Positions 1-9,846 are shown, numbered from the stretch's first letter. The stretch is 64,000 nucleotides of DNA from Vibrio splendidus (GCF_024347615.1 NZ_AP025508.1:868001-932000); one strand, 5' to 3'. Numbers and translations: made by a program. Notes: generated by a model not told the origin, from the sequence alone.

Positions 1-828
1 AGATGGAATCTCAACTTCGAATGCTGGAATAGCGGCTTCAGGCCAAATGATGATATCGGCATCCCAGTTTTCTCTACTTAGATCTGTGTACTTCATCATC
101 GTAGGCCAGCGGTGGCTTGGTAGCCATTTACTGTCTTGATCTACATTGCCTTGAATCAATACCACTGAGGTTGTTTTTTCAGGGTTCGGTGTCACCCAAT
201 CGATATTTCGAATGCCAAAACCTGCACTGAATACGATCGCAGGGATGATGCCAACACTCCATGCTTTGTTGATAACCATATAAGCGAGTGCAGATGCAGA
301 GACAATGACTGCCAGAGTAATTAACTCGACACCGCCAATCGGTGCAAACGAGCCTAGTGGAGAATCGATTTGGCTGTAGCCAAGCCAAAGCCAAGGAAAG
401 CCCGTCATTACCCAACCACGCAGCCAATCACTGATTAACCACAATGCAGGAGCTGCGAGGAAAAAGCGACTTAGGTTATTAGCAGGGAAGTACTTGTTTA
501 AGCTCCAGGTAAATAGGCCTGAATAAACCGCTAGGTAGCCAATGAGCAATGCCATCAAAAACAGGTTGGCTGCCAGTGGCATGCCGCCAAAATGATCGAT
601 GCTGACGTATACCCAGCTGATACCTGTTGCGAATTGGCCTAAACCCCATCCGTAGCCAATCCAAAGCGCACTTTTAGGAGAACGGTTGTGGATCAGTAAC
701 AGCAACAAAGCTGGGCTGATAATAGCAAGAGGCCATATTGAATATGGAGCGAATGAAAGGGTTGTTATAGCGCCAACAAAAACGGCCGCAAGCGGCCGTA
801 ATAGGCGATGAATAAAGGTCTTAGTCAT
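1..828 (-). CDS. lnt: Apolipoprotein N-acyltransferase, 3' end cut by window edge
   Basis: Inner-membrane enzyme that adds the third acyl chain to the N-terminal cysteine of lipoproteins. The ATG is at 828 and the frame stays open to base 1 (276 codons), so about half of the usual ~510 residues is present. Several hydrophobic segments fill the first ~190 residues, followed by the nitrilase-like domain. The last visible residues include [12 protein letters not shown], with the family's catalytic Glu at residue 264. It lies 32 bp after corC, in the usual ybeZ-ybeY-corC-lnt order. The periplasmic catalytic Lys and Cys would lie outside the window. Confidence 0.96.
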   Translation of the reverse strand, partial: MTKTFIHRLLRPLAAVFVGAITTLSFAPYSIWPLAIISPALLLLLIHNRSPKSALWIGYGWGLGQFATGISWVYVSIDHFGGMPLAANLFLMALLIGYLAVYSGLFTWSLNKYFPANNLSRFFLAAPALWLISDWLRGWVMTGFPWLWLGYSQIDSPLGSFAPIGGVELITLAVIVSASALAYMVINKAWSVGIIPAIVFSAGFGIRNIDWVTPNPEKTTSVVLIQGNVDQDSKWLPSHRWPTMMKYTDLSRENWDADIIIWPEAAIPAFEVEIPS

Positions 829-860
829 CTAATTTCTGTCATCTCTTTAGAGAGAAGTTG

Positions 861-1751
861 TTATTCTTCGATAGTCGGAAGAGGCTGCTCGTCAGGGATG
901 GTTACCTGTAGCTGAATCACACGACGGTTATCTGCGGATGTTATTTTGAAATGGTAGTTTCCGATTTCTACAATTTCGCCACGAACAGGCAGATGACCGA
1001 GTGCTGTCATTACCATACCACCCACAGTATCAACTTCATCATCACTAAAGGAAGTGTTAAACGTATCGTTGAACTCTTCAATGGTGGTTAAAGCTTTAAC
1101 CGAATAGGTATGCTTACTCAGCTTACGAATATCTAGCTCTTCTTCATCGTCGAACTCGTCTTCAATTTCACCAACGATTTCTTCGAGGATATCTTCAATG
1201 GTTACCAGGCCAGAAACACCGCCAAACTCATCGACAACGATAGACATGTGGTAACGCTCTTCTTGGAACTCCTTGAGCAGGCGATCAACTCGCTTACTTT
1301 CAGGAACAACCACGACAGGGCGAATCACTTGTTCGATATCAAATGGGGCACTTTCTGAACCCAAATACTTAAGTAGGTCCTTCGCTAATAGAATGCCTTC
1401 AACATGGTCTTTATCTTCACTGATCACTGGGTAGCGAGAGTGTTGAGCATCAGTAATAAGCGCAATCAATGTATCTAAATCATCGGTGCGTTCAACTGTA
1501 ACCATTTGAGAGCGAGGCAGCATGATATCGCGTACTCGCATCTCTGAAATTTCCATAACACCCTCGAGCATGTCGCGCGTGTCGTGGTCAATTAGGTCAT
1601 TAATTTCTGAGTCGCGGATTACATCTACGAGCTCTTGGCGATCTTTTACTTCACCTTGAAATAGTTGGCCTAGGCGTTCAAAGAAGGACTTTCTACTCGG
1701 ACCTTCAGATTTTTTACTTCCCTCAGAAGTGGGGGGGTTACCTTCGTTCAT
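861..1751 (-). CDS. corC: CorC/YbeX CBS-domain protein (Mg/Co homeostasis)
   Basis: A 296-residue soluble CorC-type protein with two CBS motifs (about residues 70-190) and a C-terminal CorC_HlyC domain (about 205-285), separated by an acidic stretch near 190-205. CorC is historically linked to Mg/Co efflux; members of this operon also affect ribosome and RNA quality control, so the exact role is unsettled. Length matches E. coli CorC (292). Codons 5-7 contain a run of seven C on the coding strand (G7 at 1731-1737). The gene is preceded by ybeY and followed closely by lnt. Confidence 0.95.
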   Translation of the reverse strand: MNEGNPPTSEGSKKSEGPSRKSFFERLGQLFQGEVKDRQELVDVIRDSEINDLIDHDTRDMLEGVMEISEMRVRDIMLPRSQMVTVERTDDLDTLIALITDAQHSRYPVISEDKDHVEGILLAKDLLKYLGSESAPFDIEQVIRPVVVVPESKRVDRLLKEFQEERYHMSIVVDEFGGVSGLVTIEDILEEIVGEIEDEFDDEEELDIRKLSKHTYSVKALTTIEEFNDTFNTSFSDDEVDTVGGMVMTALGHLPVRGEIVEIGNYHFKITSADNRRVIQLQVTIPDEQPLPTIEE

Positions 1752-1871
1752 GATTTCTCAAAAAATAACGCTATCAGAAGTGTGATAGCACACGTTACAA
1801 CTCAGATTCCTGCGAAAATCACAGGTTCGATGAGTTATTGTTTCTCTGCAACCTACTTTACTAGAATCAAT

Positions 1872-2333
1872 TTACTTTTCTAGAATATACGGGTCTTCAA
1901 ACCCCATAGTTTGCATGATTTCTGTCTCGAGTGACTCCATCTCTTCAGCTTCATCATCTTCGATATGATCATAACCTAGCAGATGCAGACTGCCATGTAC
2001 AACCATATGAGCCCAGTGTGCTAGCAGAGGCTTATTTTGCTCTTCTGCTTCTTTTTCGACAACTTGGCGGCAGATAATGAGGTCACCCAGTAGATCTAAT
2101 TCAATTCCTGGTGGTACTTCAAATGGGAAAGACAGCACGTTAGTTGGCTTATCTTTTCCACGGTAGTCATGATTGAGCTGGTGGCTCTCTTCTGTATCAA
2201 CAATACGAACGGTGAGCTCGGCATTCTCTTGAAACTGAGGAATTGTTTTGTCCAACCAAAGCTGAATATCTTGCTCAGTTGGAAGTCCTTGCTCATTTTC
2301 GACCGCTATTTGCAGGTCTAGTTCAATAGACAT
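1872..2333 (-). CDS. ybeY: Endoribonuclease YbeY
   Basis: A 153-residue zinc-dependent RNase used in 16S rRNA 3'-end maturation and ribosome quality control. The metal-binding signature [11 protein letters not shown] is intact, with the three histidines at residues 113, 117 and 123. The ATG directly abuts the TAG stop of ybeZ, so the two are very probably translationally coupled. The pairing with the PhoH-like ATPase YbeZ matches their reported physical association in other proteobacteria. The 120 bp between this gene and corC hold no clear terminator. Confidence 0.97.
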   Translation of the reverse strand: MSIELDLQIAVENEQGLPTEQDIQLWLDKTIPQFQENAELTVRIVDTEESHQLNHDYRGKDKPTNVLSFPFEVPPGIELDLLGDLIICRQVVEKEAEEQNKPLLAHWAHMVVHGSLHLLGYDHIEDDEAEEMESLETEIMQTMGFEDPYILEK

Positions 2334-3455
2334 CTATTTATCACCTTGTTCTGTAATTACAGAGCTATTTTGTGTTGCTAATTGTGTCGTAACGGCTTGC
2401 TGAGCTTCAAGAAGTTTGGCTTCACGCTCTTCACGTTTGCGCTTTTCAAACTCTTTGCGCTCTTTCTGGTCTTTTGTTTCCCACTTCTCGTACGCATTGA
2501 CGATACGAGCAACGACAGGGTGGCGAACGACGTCTTCAGACATGAAGAAGTTAAAGCTAATGTCATCCACTTCGTTGAGTACTTCAGTTGCATGACGTAG
2601 ACCTGACTTAGCTCCTCGAGGTAAATCGATTTGCGTAATATCACCTGTGATCACAGCGCGTGAGTTAAAACCGATACGGGTTAAGAACATCTTCATCTGT
2701 TCTACCGTGGTGTTTTGGCTCTCATCAAGAATGATAAACGCATCATTTAATGTACGACCACGCATGTAAGCCAGTGGTGCAACTTCAATCACGTTGCGCT
2801 CAATCAGTTTCTCAACACGCTCGAAGCCAAGCATCTCAAACAGTGCATCGTAAAGTGGACGCAAATATGGGTCTACTTTTTGGCTTAAATCACCCGGTAG
2901 GAAACCAAGCTTCTCACCGGCTTCAACAGCAGGGCGAGTCAGCAGAATTCGGCGAACCTCTTGGCGTTCAAGTGCATCGACCGCAGCCGCAACAGCTAAG
3001 TATGTTTTACCAGTACCAGCAGGTCCAATACCAAAGGTGATGTCATGAGTAACCATGTTCATTAGGTATTGAGCTTGATTCGGTGTGCGTGGTTTGATGA
3101 CGCCTTTTTTAGTCTTAATGGTCACTTCTTTGCCGTAGTCGATTTCAGACTCGACCTGTTGCTCCAAAATACCAGACTCAGTGACCGCCAGATGCACTTG
3201 CTCTGGTTCGATATCGATTATGTTGCCTTTAACTGGAGCCGTTTCAACATAGAGGTGTTTGATGATGTCTAAAGCTGCGGCAGTTGTGTGAGGCTTACCG
3301 ACAATGGTGAAAAAGTTGCTACGGTAATTAATCTCTACACCCAGACGACGCTCAAGGTGCTTGATGTTGTCGTCGAATGGTCCGCATAAACTTGCCAAGC
3401 GCTTGTTGTCTGCTGGCTCTAGATTTATCTCTAAGGTAACGATTTTATTGCTCAA
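2334..3455 (-). CDS. ybeZ: PhoH-family ATPase YbeZ
   Basis: A 373-residue PhoH-like NTPase, thought to be a partner of YbeY in RNA metabolism. The P-loop GPAGTGKT lies at residues 144-151, with the Walker B-like string FIILDESQN downstream. A charged Lys/Arg/Glu-rich tail fills roughly residues 325-350, typical of gammaproteobacterial YbeZ. The start MSNKIVTLEI is the only Met before the conserved N-terminal region. A strong terminator lies between this gene and miaB, so ybeZ probably has its own promoter as well as read-through. Confidence 0.95.
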   Translation of the reverse strand: MSNKIVTLEINLEPADNKRLASLCGPFDDNIKHLERRLGVEINYRSNFFTIVGKPHTTAAALDIIKHLYVETAPVKGNIIDIEPEQVHLAVTESGILEQQVESEIDYGKEVTIKTKKGVIKPRTPNQAQYLMNMVTHDITFGIGPAGTGKTYLAVAAAVDALERQEVRRILLTRPAVEAGEKLGFLPGDLSQKVDPYLRPLYDALFEMLGFERVEKLIERNVIEVAPLAYMRGRTLNDAFIILDESQNTTVEQMKMFLTRIGFNSRAVITGDITQIDLPRGAKSGLRHATEVLNEVDDISFNFFMSEDVVRHPVVARIVNAYEKWETKDQKERKEFEKRKREEREAKLLEAQQAVTTQLATQNSSVITEQGDK

Positions 3456-3490
3456 ATTAGCCTCTCATTTTGTGCCACTCACTCTTAAAT

Positions 3491-3529
3491 AAAAAAAAGA
3501 GCAAGAAGCCCGATTTAGACCGGGCTTCT
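3491..3529 (-). terminator. Intrinsic terminator between miaB and ybeZ
   Basis: Nine-bp arms AGAAGCCCG and CGGGCTTCT around an 8-nt loop. On the minus strand the right arm is followed by TGCTC and a run of eight T. It ends the miaB transcript just before ybeZ. Confidence 0.85.
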
Positions 3530-3619
3530 GGATGGTGATATCCCTATTTCTAAGATGGTCACTTAGTTAGGTAATTTCAAGCTTTGTGTTTGCGCTTTGT
3601 GCTCAAACAGTTGTATTGG

Positions 3620-5044
3620 CTATGGCGTAAATGTTGCTACACCTAGCTCGTCTTCACGTTTTGTTTTTTCCATCATTTCTGCTGGAGTCATTACAACGCG
3701 TAGACCCATGTCTTTTTCTGTGCGAACTAGCTCACCACGTAGTGAGTTGGTGTAAACCTCAGTGATCTTCACATCTACGAACTGTCCGATAAGATCAGCA
3801 GAACCTTCGAAGTTCACAACACGGCTGTTTTCAGTACGGCCACGCAGTTCCATTAGATTCTTTCTTGATGGACCTTCAACAAGGATACGCTGCTCTGTAC
3901 CTAGCATTAGGCGAGAGAAACGCATAGCTTGTGTGTTTACTGTCTGTTGCAGCTCCCACAGGCGATCTTTCTTCTCTTGTGCTGGTACATCACATGGATA
4001 ATCTGCGGCAGGTGTACCTGGACGAGGAGAGAAAACAAAGCTGAAGCTCATATCGAAATCAACTTCTTTAATTAGCTTCATTGTATCTTGGAAGTCTTGC
4101 TTAGATTCACCAGGGAAACCAACAATAAAGTCAGAGCTGATTTGAATATCAGGACGAGCTTTACGCAGTTTGCGGATAATAGACTTGTACTCGATTGCCG
4201 TATGCGGGCGTTTCATCATCGTAAGAATACGGTCACTACCACTTTGTACAGGCAAGTGTAAGAAGCTCACTAGCTCTGGCGTATCTTTGTAAACTTCAAT
4301 GATGTCATCACCAAATTCAAGCGGGTGGCTTGTAGTGAAACGAATACGGTCGATACCATCGATAGACGCAACTAGGCGAAGTAGTTCTGCAAATGTGCAG
4401 ATGTCGCCTTCGTAAGTAGGGCCACGGAATGCGTTTACGTTTTGGCCTAGTAGGTTTACTTCACGTACGCCTTGCTCTGCCAGTTGTGCAACTTCGTAGA
4501 GTACATCATCCATTGGACGGCTAACTTCTTCACCACGAGTATATGGCACAACACAGTAAGTACAGTACTTAGAGCAACCTTCCATTATAGAAACGTAGGC
4601 TGTTGCACCGTCTGCTTTCGGTTCCGGCAAGTTATCGAACTTTTCGATCTCAGGGAATGAGATATCCATTACTGGCTTTTCGTTAGACAGTGATGACTTA
4701 ATCATCTCTGGCAGACGGTGTAATGTTTGTGGGCCAAAGATAACGTCTACGTACGGTGCACGTTGACGAATGTGGTCACCTTCCTGAGTTGCTACACAGC
4801 CACCCACACCGATCACTACACCTTCTTTTTTATCTTTAAGCGTTTTCCAACGACCAAGCTGGTGGAATACTTTTTCTTGCGCTTTTTCGCGGATAGAACA
4901 AGTATTCAATAGTAGTACGTCTGCTTCCTCAGGTACTTCAGTTAGCTCGTAGCCATTTGCAGCGTTAAGCAGGTCGGCCATTTTTGATGAATCGTATTCA
5001 TTCATCTGACAGCCCCAAGTTTTAATTAGCAGTTTCTTACTCAT
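3620..5044 (-). CDS. miaB: tRNA-2-methylthio-N6-dimethylallyladenosine synthase MiaB
   Basis: Radical-SAM methylthiotransferase that converts i6A37 to ms2i6A37 in tRNAs reading UNN codons. At 474 residues it is full length. The UPF0004 domain carries the auxiliary-cluster cysteines C12, C49 and C83. The radical-SAM motif CSKYCTYC gives C157, C161 and C164. A TRAM domain occupies about residues 378-440. It is divergent from ubiF, as in E. coli. Downstream is a terminator and then ybeZ. Confidence 0.98.
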   Translation of the reverse strand: MSKKLLIKTWGCQMNEYDSSKMADLLNAANGYELTEVPEEADVLLLNTCSIREKAQEKVFHQLGRWKTLKDKKEGVVIGVGGCVATQEGDHIRQRAPYVDVIFGPQTLHRLPEMIKSSLSNEKPVMDISFPEIEKFDNLPEPKADGATAYVSIMEGCSKYCTYCVVPYTRGEEVSRPMDDVLYEVAQLAEQGVREVNLLGQNVNAFRGPTYEGDICTFAELLRLVASIDGIDRIRFTTSHPLEFGDDIIEVYKDTPELVSFLHLPVQSGSDRILTMMKRPHTAIEYKSIIRKLRKARPDIQISSDFIVGFPGESKQDFQDTMKLIKEVDFDMSFSFVFSPRPGTPAADYPCDVPAQEKKDRLWELQQTVNTQAMRFSRLMLGTEQRILVEGPSRKNLMELRGRTENSRVVNFEGSADLIGQFVDVKITEVYTNSLRGELVRTEKDMGLRVVMTPAEMMEKTKREDELGVATFTP

Positions 5045-5352
5045 TATATGTTCGCTCGATCGTTAGTTTAATTTAAGGGAGCAAATCGCCCATTATTCAT
5101 CCGCCAGCATTGTTTGTCATAATTAGGTATTCAATTTTATGACTGGCTCTAGCGGCAAGCGGCGTATTGTACTGGTTTCAAAACCGACTGACTAGTAGTC
5201 TGAACAAATCTCTTATGTAGTGGTTTTTATTATTGTTAACGCCATATACCATAAGGGATAACCCTTTTTTCGAATAAGGTTTTTGGTTACAAGTTAGTTA
5301 TGAAAAAGTACAATCAAAAACAGTCAAAGAATCAAACTGATAAGTACAAAAT
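5045..5352. other. Divergent intergenic region, miaB / ubiF
   Basis: 308 bp between the two divergent starts, presumably holding both promoters; I could not pick out a convincing -35/-10 pair. A short inverted repeat (AAGGG-ATAA-CCCTT followed by a T run) lies near 5255-5272 in the ubiF direction. It is too weak to call a terminator. Confidence 0.4.
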
Positions 5353-6528
5353 ATGAACAGTTACGATATTGTGGTAGTCGGTGGCGGCATGGTTGGCGCA
5401 GCAACAGCGGTCGGCTTTGCAAAGCAAGGGCTGAGTGTTGCGGTGATCGAAGGTTTTGCCCCACAAGTTTTTGATGAGTCACAAGCGATGGACATTCGTG
5501 TGTCTGCGATTTCTCAAGCATCGGTCGATTTACTTGAAGATCTTGGTGCGTGGCAAAGTATTGCAGCGATGCGCGTGTGTTCTTACAAGCGTTTAGAAAC
5601 GTGGGAGCATCCTGAGTGTCGTACTCGATTTGATGCTGAATCACTGGATCTGCCTCGCCTAGGCTATATCGTTGAGAATAGGCTCATTCAACTAGGATTA
5701 TGGTCGCAATTTGATGCCTACGACAATCTCGAACTGTTATGCCCAGAAAAGCTGGATGAGATTGATTTTGGTGAAACCAATATCGTTAAGCTTCAATCAG
5801 GAGCTGAGTTATCAGCGAAGTGGGTGGTTGGTGCTGATGGCGCGAATTCAGCCGTTCGTCAGCAATCTGGAATTGGCATTACGGCTTGGGATTACCGACA
5901 GCACTGCATGCTTATCAATGTCGAAACCGAGCAGCCTCAACAAGATATTACTTGGCAGCAATTCCTACCAAGTGGTCCTCGTTCATTTTTGCCATTATGT
6001 TCTCTAACCTCGGACGGTCAAGAAGTCGGGCAGGGATCGTTGGTCTGGTATGACTCCCCATCTCGCATTAAGCAATTATCATCGATGACCCCTGAAAAGT
6101 TGCGAAATGAAGTACTTGCTAACTTTCCTAAAGAGCTAGGTGATATCAAGGTATTGAATTCTGGATCTTTTCCTCTGACACGACGTCATGCTCAATCATA
6201 CTCGAAGAATAATTGCATTTTAGTCGGTGATTCAGCGCATACGATTAACCCTTTAGCAGGGCAGGGCGTCAACTTGGGCTTTAAAGATGTTTCAGTACTA
6301 TTGGATGTCACCAATGAAAAAGGCGAATTGAATCAATCTGTAGCAAGACGCTATGAAGTGATGAGAAGAAGTGACAACTTAATGATGCAGAGTGGAATGG
6401 ACTTCTTCTATAAAACCTTCAGTAATGACATTGGCCCGTTAAAGTTTGTCCGCAATGCTGCACTAAAGTTAGCAGAGAACTCTGGGCCGATTAAAGCTCA
6501 AGTATTGAAATACGCCTTGGGCCTTTAA
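5353..6528 (+). CDS. ubiF: Ubiquinone-biosynthesis flavin hydroxylase UbiF
   Basis: A 391-residue UbiH/UbiF/VisC-family FAD monooxygenase. It probably hydroxylates the quinone ring in the late step (2-octaprenyl-3-methyl-6-methoxy-1,4-benzoquinol hydroxylase). The N-terminal dinucleotide fold GGGMVG is at residues 10-15. The second FAD motif, GDSAHTINPLAGQG, is near residue 290. The assignment to UbiF rather than UbiH/UbiI rests on the divergent pairing with miaB, the arrangement seen in E. coli. No strong ribosome-binding site precedes the ATG. Confidence 0.88.
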   Translation: MNSYDIVVVGGGMVGAATAVGFAKQGLSVAVIEGFAPQVFDESQAMDIRVSAISQASVDLLEDLGAWQSIAAMRVCSYKRLETWEHPECRTRFDAESLDLPRLGYIVENRLIQLGLWSQFDAYDNLELLCPEKLDEIDFGETNIVKLQSGAELSAKWVVGADGANSAVRQQSGIGITAWDYRQHCMLINVETEQPQQDITWQQFLPSGPRSFLPLCSLTSDGQEVGQGSLVWYDSPSRIKQLSSMTPEKLRNEVLANFPKELGDIKVLNSGSFPLTRRHAQSYSKNNCILVGDSAHTINPLAGQGVNLGFKDVSVLLDVTNEKGELNQSVARRYEVMRRSDNLMMQSGMDFFYKTFSNDIGPLKFVRNAALKLAENSGPIKAQVLKYALGL

Positions 6529-6559
6529 AACGGTTAGATCAGGTTGTTTATATAGAGAA

Positions 6560-6583
6560 GGAGAGCCGATGCTCTCCTTTTTT
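6560..6583 (+). terminator. Terminator after ubiF
   Basis: Arms GGAGAGC and GCTCTCC with loop CGAT, followed by six T. Confidence 0.85.
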
Positions 6584-6599
6584 GTTTTTGCTGTAATGC

Positions 6600-7646
6600 T
6601 TATTGTTGCTGAGCGACACAAACTGGTGCATCAAGGTCTAACGAGTACCCTGTATAAACCAAAGACCCATCCTCATTATCTCGCTTGAATGAGGTGATGT
6701 TGTTGGAGTGCTGGTTGGCGGCGATAAGCCATTTCCCATCGTCAGTTATATGGAAGTCTCTTGGGAATTTACCTTCAGTGTCGTAGCTATCAATGAAAGT
6801 CAGTTTTTGAGCCTCAGAGTCGACACTGAAGCTGCTGATTCTTGATTGGTGTCGACATGACACATAAAGGAATTGCTCATCAGGGGATAGCTTAATCGCA
6901 GCTGCGGCTTCTCCCTTCTCCATATTAGGTAAGGCATCAACCTCATCCACTATATTCCAAATACCTAAAGACTTTTCCAAAATCAATATCGTTTCAGAGA
7001 GCTCACAGATTACATAGGCTTTGTCTTCAGCTTTGTTGAAGATTAGGTGACGAGTTCCATTTCCTGCGGGCGCTTTAATAGACTGCATTGGCTCATCAAG
7101 GAACTCTTCTTGCTCTTCGTCAAAGCAATAGAAGTTGATTCGATCGGTGCCGAGATCGACAGTCACAAACTGTGGTGAGTTTTGTAAGAACAAACATTGA
7201 TGGGCGTGTGGGCTAGTTTGTCTCTCTCTGTTCGGCCCTGAGCCAACCATCTTGATTGTTTTGAGTCGTTTATCGATGTTGCCATTGATACTTAAGCTAA
7301 AGATATCAAATGTACCTGACGAGTATTGGGAAGTGATAGCAAATTTATTGTGTGGATCTATCGCAACGTGGCAGGGGTGATCTCCCGAGATTAGGCCTGT
7401 ATTGGACGCGATTTGTGAATCAACATTAGGTATATGAATGAGTTTCGGCAGTTTCTTTTGCTCAACCTCAGATGCTGTATAGATTCCAGACTTTGTCGCG
7501 GTGATAAAAGAGGGGTTATGACATTCGGCAATAAGCTCTAGAGGTAATAGTTTTCCTGTTTCTAGATCTAACTGAGTTTGATAGACACCTTGGCTTTTAC
7601 TTGGCGTATCCGTGTAGCAACCGATCGTTAATGGGAGGGTTTTCAT
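6600..7646 (-). CDS. Beta-propeller lactonase family protein (6-phosphogluconolactonase-like)
   Basis: A 348-residue protein of the seven-bladed YbhE/Pgl lactonase family. It begins MKTLPLTIGCYTD, the usual family opening, and keeps motifs such as GSGPN, SPHAHQC and the C-terminal PRDFHITDDGKWL. Family members include E. coli 6-phosphogluconolactonase and muconate-lactonising relatives. The real substrate here is unknown, so no symbol is given. No signal peptide is seen. It is convergent with ubiF across the terminator and stands alone before the tRNA operon. Confidence 0.85.
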   Translation of the reverse strand: MKTLPLTIGCYTDTPSKSQGVYQTQLDLETGKLLPLELIAECHNPSFITATKSGIYTASEVEQKKLPKLIHIPNVDSQIASNTGLISGDHPCHVAIDPHNKFAITSQYSSGTFDIFSLSINGNIDKRLKTIKMVGSGPNRERQTSPHAHQCLFLQNSPQFVTVDLGTDRINFYCFDEEQEEFLDEPMQSIKAPAGNGTRHLIFNKAEDKAYVICELSETILILEKSLGIWNIVDEVDALPNMEKGEAAAAIKLSPDEQFLYVSCRHQSRISSFSVDSEAQKLTFIDSYDTEGKFPRDFHITDDGKWLIAANQHSNNITSFKRDNEDGSLVYTGYSLDLDAPVCVAQQQ

Positions 7647-7762
7647 AGGCAGTCATACTCAATTAGAAAGTGGAGCAGACATTGTCTTATAAAATCGTAT
7701 TAAAAGTGAGGTTATAGAAGAGAATACTTGGTGACTTGGCTAGCAGAATTGCATATTCCAGA

Positions 7763-7792
7763 TAAAACAAAACCCAGCTAAAAAGCTGGGTT
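7763..7792 (-). terminator. Terminator of the tRNA operon
   Basis: Nine-bp arms AACCCAGCT / AGCTGGGTT around a 4-nt loop. On the minus strand it is followed by TTGTTTT. It lies 11 bp beyond the last tRNA-Leu. Confidence 0.9.
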
Positions 7793-7803
7793 CTATTCAA
7801 TGA

Positions 7804-7888
7804 TGGTGCGGTCGGAGAGACTTGAACTCTCACACCTCTCGGCGCCAGAACCTAAATCTGGTGCGTCTACCAATTCCGCCACGACCGC
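7804..7888 (-). tRNA. leuW: tRNA-Leu(UAG), last gene of the array
   Basis: 85 nt including encoded CCA. The anticodon loop reads TTTAGGT, giving anticodon UAG. It is 19th and last in transcription order, just before the terminator. Confidence 0.97.
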
Positions 7889-7995
7889 AGCAAATCTTTA
7901 TAGTTATATCGACATTGGTGATTCGATGTAACGTTGTGCTCTTGGTTTGCTATTTAGCTTAAAAACAAGCTAGGTAAAAACAAAGAGTTTAATAG

Positions 7996-8070
7996 TGGCT
8001 GGGCTACCTGGATTCGAACCAGGGAATGCTGGCATCAAAAGCCAGTGCCTTACCGCTTGGCGATAGCCCA
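7996..8070 (-). tRNA. tRNA-Gln(UUG)
   Basis: 75 nt with encoded CCA. The anticodon loop TTTTGAT gives UUG. Identical in sequence to the other five Gln genes of the array; 18th in transcription order. Confidence 0.97.
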
Positions 8071-8099
8071 ACAGGATATCAATTAAGATATTTAAATAA

Positions 8100-8184
8100 T
8101 GGTGCGGTCGGAGAGACTTGAACTCTCACACCTCTCGGCGCCAGAACCTAAATCTGGTGCGTCTACCAATTCCGCCACGACCGC
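8100..8184 (-). tRNA. leuW: tRNA-Leu(UAG)
   Basis: 85 nt with encoded CCA and a variable arm of the Leu type. Identical to the other Leu copies; 17th in transcription order. Confidence 0.97.
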
Positions 8185-8252
8185 AGCAAAGCTTTTACTC
8201 TAGCTAAGAGTATAGTTAAGAAGACTTATGGTTTGTCTAAGTAACGTTGTAA

Positions 8253-8327
8253 TGGCTGGGCTACCTGGATTCGAACCAGGGAATGCTGGCATCAAAAGCC
8301 AGTGCCTTACCGCTTGGCGATAGCCCA
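8253..8327 (-). tRNA. tRNA-Gln(UUG)
   Basis: 75 nt with encoded CCA, anticodon UUG; 16th in transcription order. Confidence 0.97.
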
Positions 8328-8357
8328 ACAGTGATGTCATTTAAGACATCTAAATAA

Positions 8358-8442
8358 TGGTGCGGTCGGAGAGACTTGAACTCTCACACCTCTCGGCGCC
8401 AGAACCTAAATCTGGTGCGTCTACCAATTCCGCCACGACCGC
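8358..8442 (-). tRNA. leuW: tRNA-Leu(UAG)
   Basis: 85 nt with encoded CCA, anticodon UAG; 15th in transcription order. It directly follows a Met gene. Confidence 0.97.
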
Positions 8443-8519
8443 AGCAAATCTTTATAGTTATATCGACATTGGTAATTCAATATAACGTTGTTTGTACTTT
8501 TTCTTTCATAAAGAAAGAA

Positions 8520-8596
8520 TGGTGGCTACTGCGGGATTCGAACCTGCGACCCCATCATTATGAGTGATGTGCTCTAACCAACTGAGCTAAGTAGCC
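8520..8596 (-). tRNA. metT: tRNA-Met(CAU), elongator type
   Basis: 77 nt with encoded CCA. The anticodon loop CTCATAA gives CAU. The acceptor end GGCTACT and overall body match E. coli metT/metU elongator tRNA rather than initiator or tRNA-Ile(CAU); 14th in order. Confidence 0.95.
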
Positions 8597-8647
8597 AATA
8601 ATGAATTTTATGTATTCACTATTTTATCTCTAATTAAAGAGAAATAA

Positions 8648-8732
8648 TGGTGCGGTCGGAGAGACTTGAACTCTCACACCTCTCGGCGCCAGAACCTAAA
8701 TCTGGTGCGTCTACCAATTCCGCCACGACCGC
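8648..8732 (-). tRNA. leuW: tRNA-Leu(UAG)
   Basis: 85 nt with encoded CCA; 13th in transcription order. It belongs to a Met-Leu-Gln block repeated exactly 580 bp to the right. Confidence 0.97.
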
Positions 8733-8819
8733 AGCAAAGCTTTCCTCTCAACTAAGCAAAGAGCCTAGCGAAGAGTATATAGTTAAGAAGACTTATGGTT
8801 TGTCTAAGTAACGTTGTAA

Positions 8820-8894
8820 TGGCTGGGCTACCTGGATTCGAACCAGGGAATGCTGGCATCAAAAGCCAGTGCCTTACCGCTTGGCGATAGCCCA
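8820..8894 (-). tRNA. tRNA-Gln(UUG)
   Basis: 75 nt with encoded CCA, anticodon UUG; 12th in transcription order. Confidence 0.97.
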
Positions 8895-8923
8895 ACAGGA
8901 TATCAATTAAGATATCTAAATAA

Positions 8924-9008
8924 TGGTGCGGTCGGAGAGACTTGAACTCTCACACCTCTCGGCGCCAGAACCTAAATCTGGTGCGTCTACCAATTCCGCC
9001 ACGACCGC
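8924..9008 (-). tRNA. leuW: tRNA-Leu(UAG)
   Basis: 85 nt with encoded CCA, anticodon UAG; 11th in transcription order. Confidence 0.97.
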
Positions 9009-9099
9009 AGCAAAGCTTTTACTCTAGCGAAGAGTATAGTTAAGAAGACTTATGGTTTGTCTAAGTAACGTTGTTTGTTCTTCTTTCATAAAGGAAGAA

Positions 9100-9176
9100 T
9101 GGTGGCTACTGCGGGATTCGAACCTGCGACCCCATCATTATGAGTGATGTGCTCTAACCAACTGAGCTAAGTAGCC
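9100..9176 (-). tRNA. metT: tRNA-Met(CAU), elongator type
   Basis: 77 nt with encoded CCA, identical to the copy at 8520; 10th in transcription order. Confidence 0.95.
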
Positions 9177-9227
9177 AATAATGAATTTTATGTATTCACT
9201 ATTTTATCTCTAATTAAAGAGAAATAA

Positions 9228-9312
9228 TGGTGCGGTCGGAGAGACTTGAACTCTCACACCTCTCGGCGCCAGAACCTAAATCTGGTGCGTCTACCAATTC
9301 CGCCACGACCGC
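9228..9312 (-). tRNA. leuW: tRNA-Leu(UAG)
   Basis: 85 nt with encoded CCA; 9th in transcription order. It lies exactly 580 bp from the identical copy at 8648. Confidence 0.97.
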
Positions 9313-9399
9313 AGCAAAGCTTTCCTCTCAACTAAGCAAAGAGCCTAGCGAAGAGTATATAGTTAAGAAGACTTATGGTTTGTCTAAGTAACGTTGTAA

Positions 9400-9474
9400 T
9401 GGCTGGGCTACCTGGATTCGAACCAGGGAATGCTGGCATCAAAAGCCAGTGCCTTACCGCTTGGCGATAGCCCA
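9400..9474 (-). tRNA. tRNA-Gln(UUG)
   Basis: 75 nt with encoded CCA; 8th in transcription order. It lies exactly 580 bp from the copy at 8820. Confidence 0.97.
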
Positions 9475-9504
9475 ACAGTGATGTCATTTAAGACATCTAA
9501 ATAA

Positions 9505-9589
9505 TGGTGCGGTCGGAGAGACTTGAACTCTCACACCTCTCGGCGCCAGAACCTAAATCTGGTGCGTCTACCAATTCCGCCACGACCGC
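9505..9589 (-). tRNA. leuW: tRNA-Leu(UAG)
   Basis: 85 nt with encoded CCA, anticodon UAG; 7th in transcription order. Confidence 0.97.
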
Positions 9590-9657
9590 AGCAAAGCTTT
9601 TACTCTAGCAAAGAGTATAGTTAAGAAGACTTATGGTTTGTCTAAGTAACGTTGTAA

Positions 9658-9732
9658 TGGCTGGGCTACCTGGATTCGAACCAGGGAATGCTGGCATCAA
9701 AAGCCAGTGCCTTACCGCTTGGCGATAGCCCA
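9658..9732 (-). tRNA. tRNA-Gln(UUG)
   Basis: 75 nt with encoded CCA, anticodon UUG; 6th in transcription order. Confidence 0.97.
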
Positions 9733-9761
9733 ACAGGATATCAATTAAGATATCTAAATAA

Positions 9762-9846
9762 TGGTGCGGTCGGAGAGACTTGAACTCTCACACCTCTCGG
9801 CGCCAGAACCTAAATCTGGTGCGTCTACCAATTCCGCCACGACCGC
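9762..9846 (-). tRNA. leuW: tRNA-Leu(UAG)
   Basis: 85 nt with encoded CCA, anticodon UAG; 5th in transcription order. Confidence 0.97.

Larger units (their letters stand above)
8520..9474. repeat. 580-bp-period direct duplication inside the tRNA array
   Basis: The Met-Leu-Gln block at 8520-8894, with both spacers, recurs at 9100-9474 at a constant offset of 580 bp, and I saw no difference in the aligned lines. Beyond the Gln gene the spacers diverge slightly (ggatatcaatt versus tgatgtcattt). Shorter spacer motifs, such as the one reading aagtaacgttgt, recur across the array. Confidence 0.85.

Noticed and set aside
8376..8567. Open frame of 63 codons across tRNA genes
   Set aside because: It is the reverse of tRNA-Leu and tRNA-Met genes and recurs at 10214-10396 only because the tRNAs are repeated.
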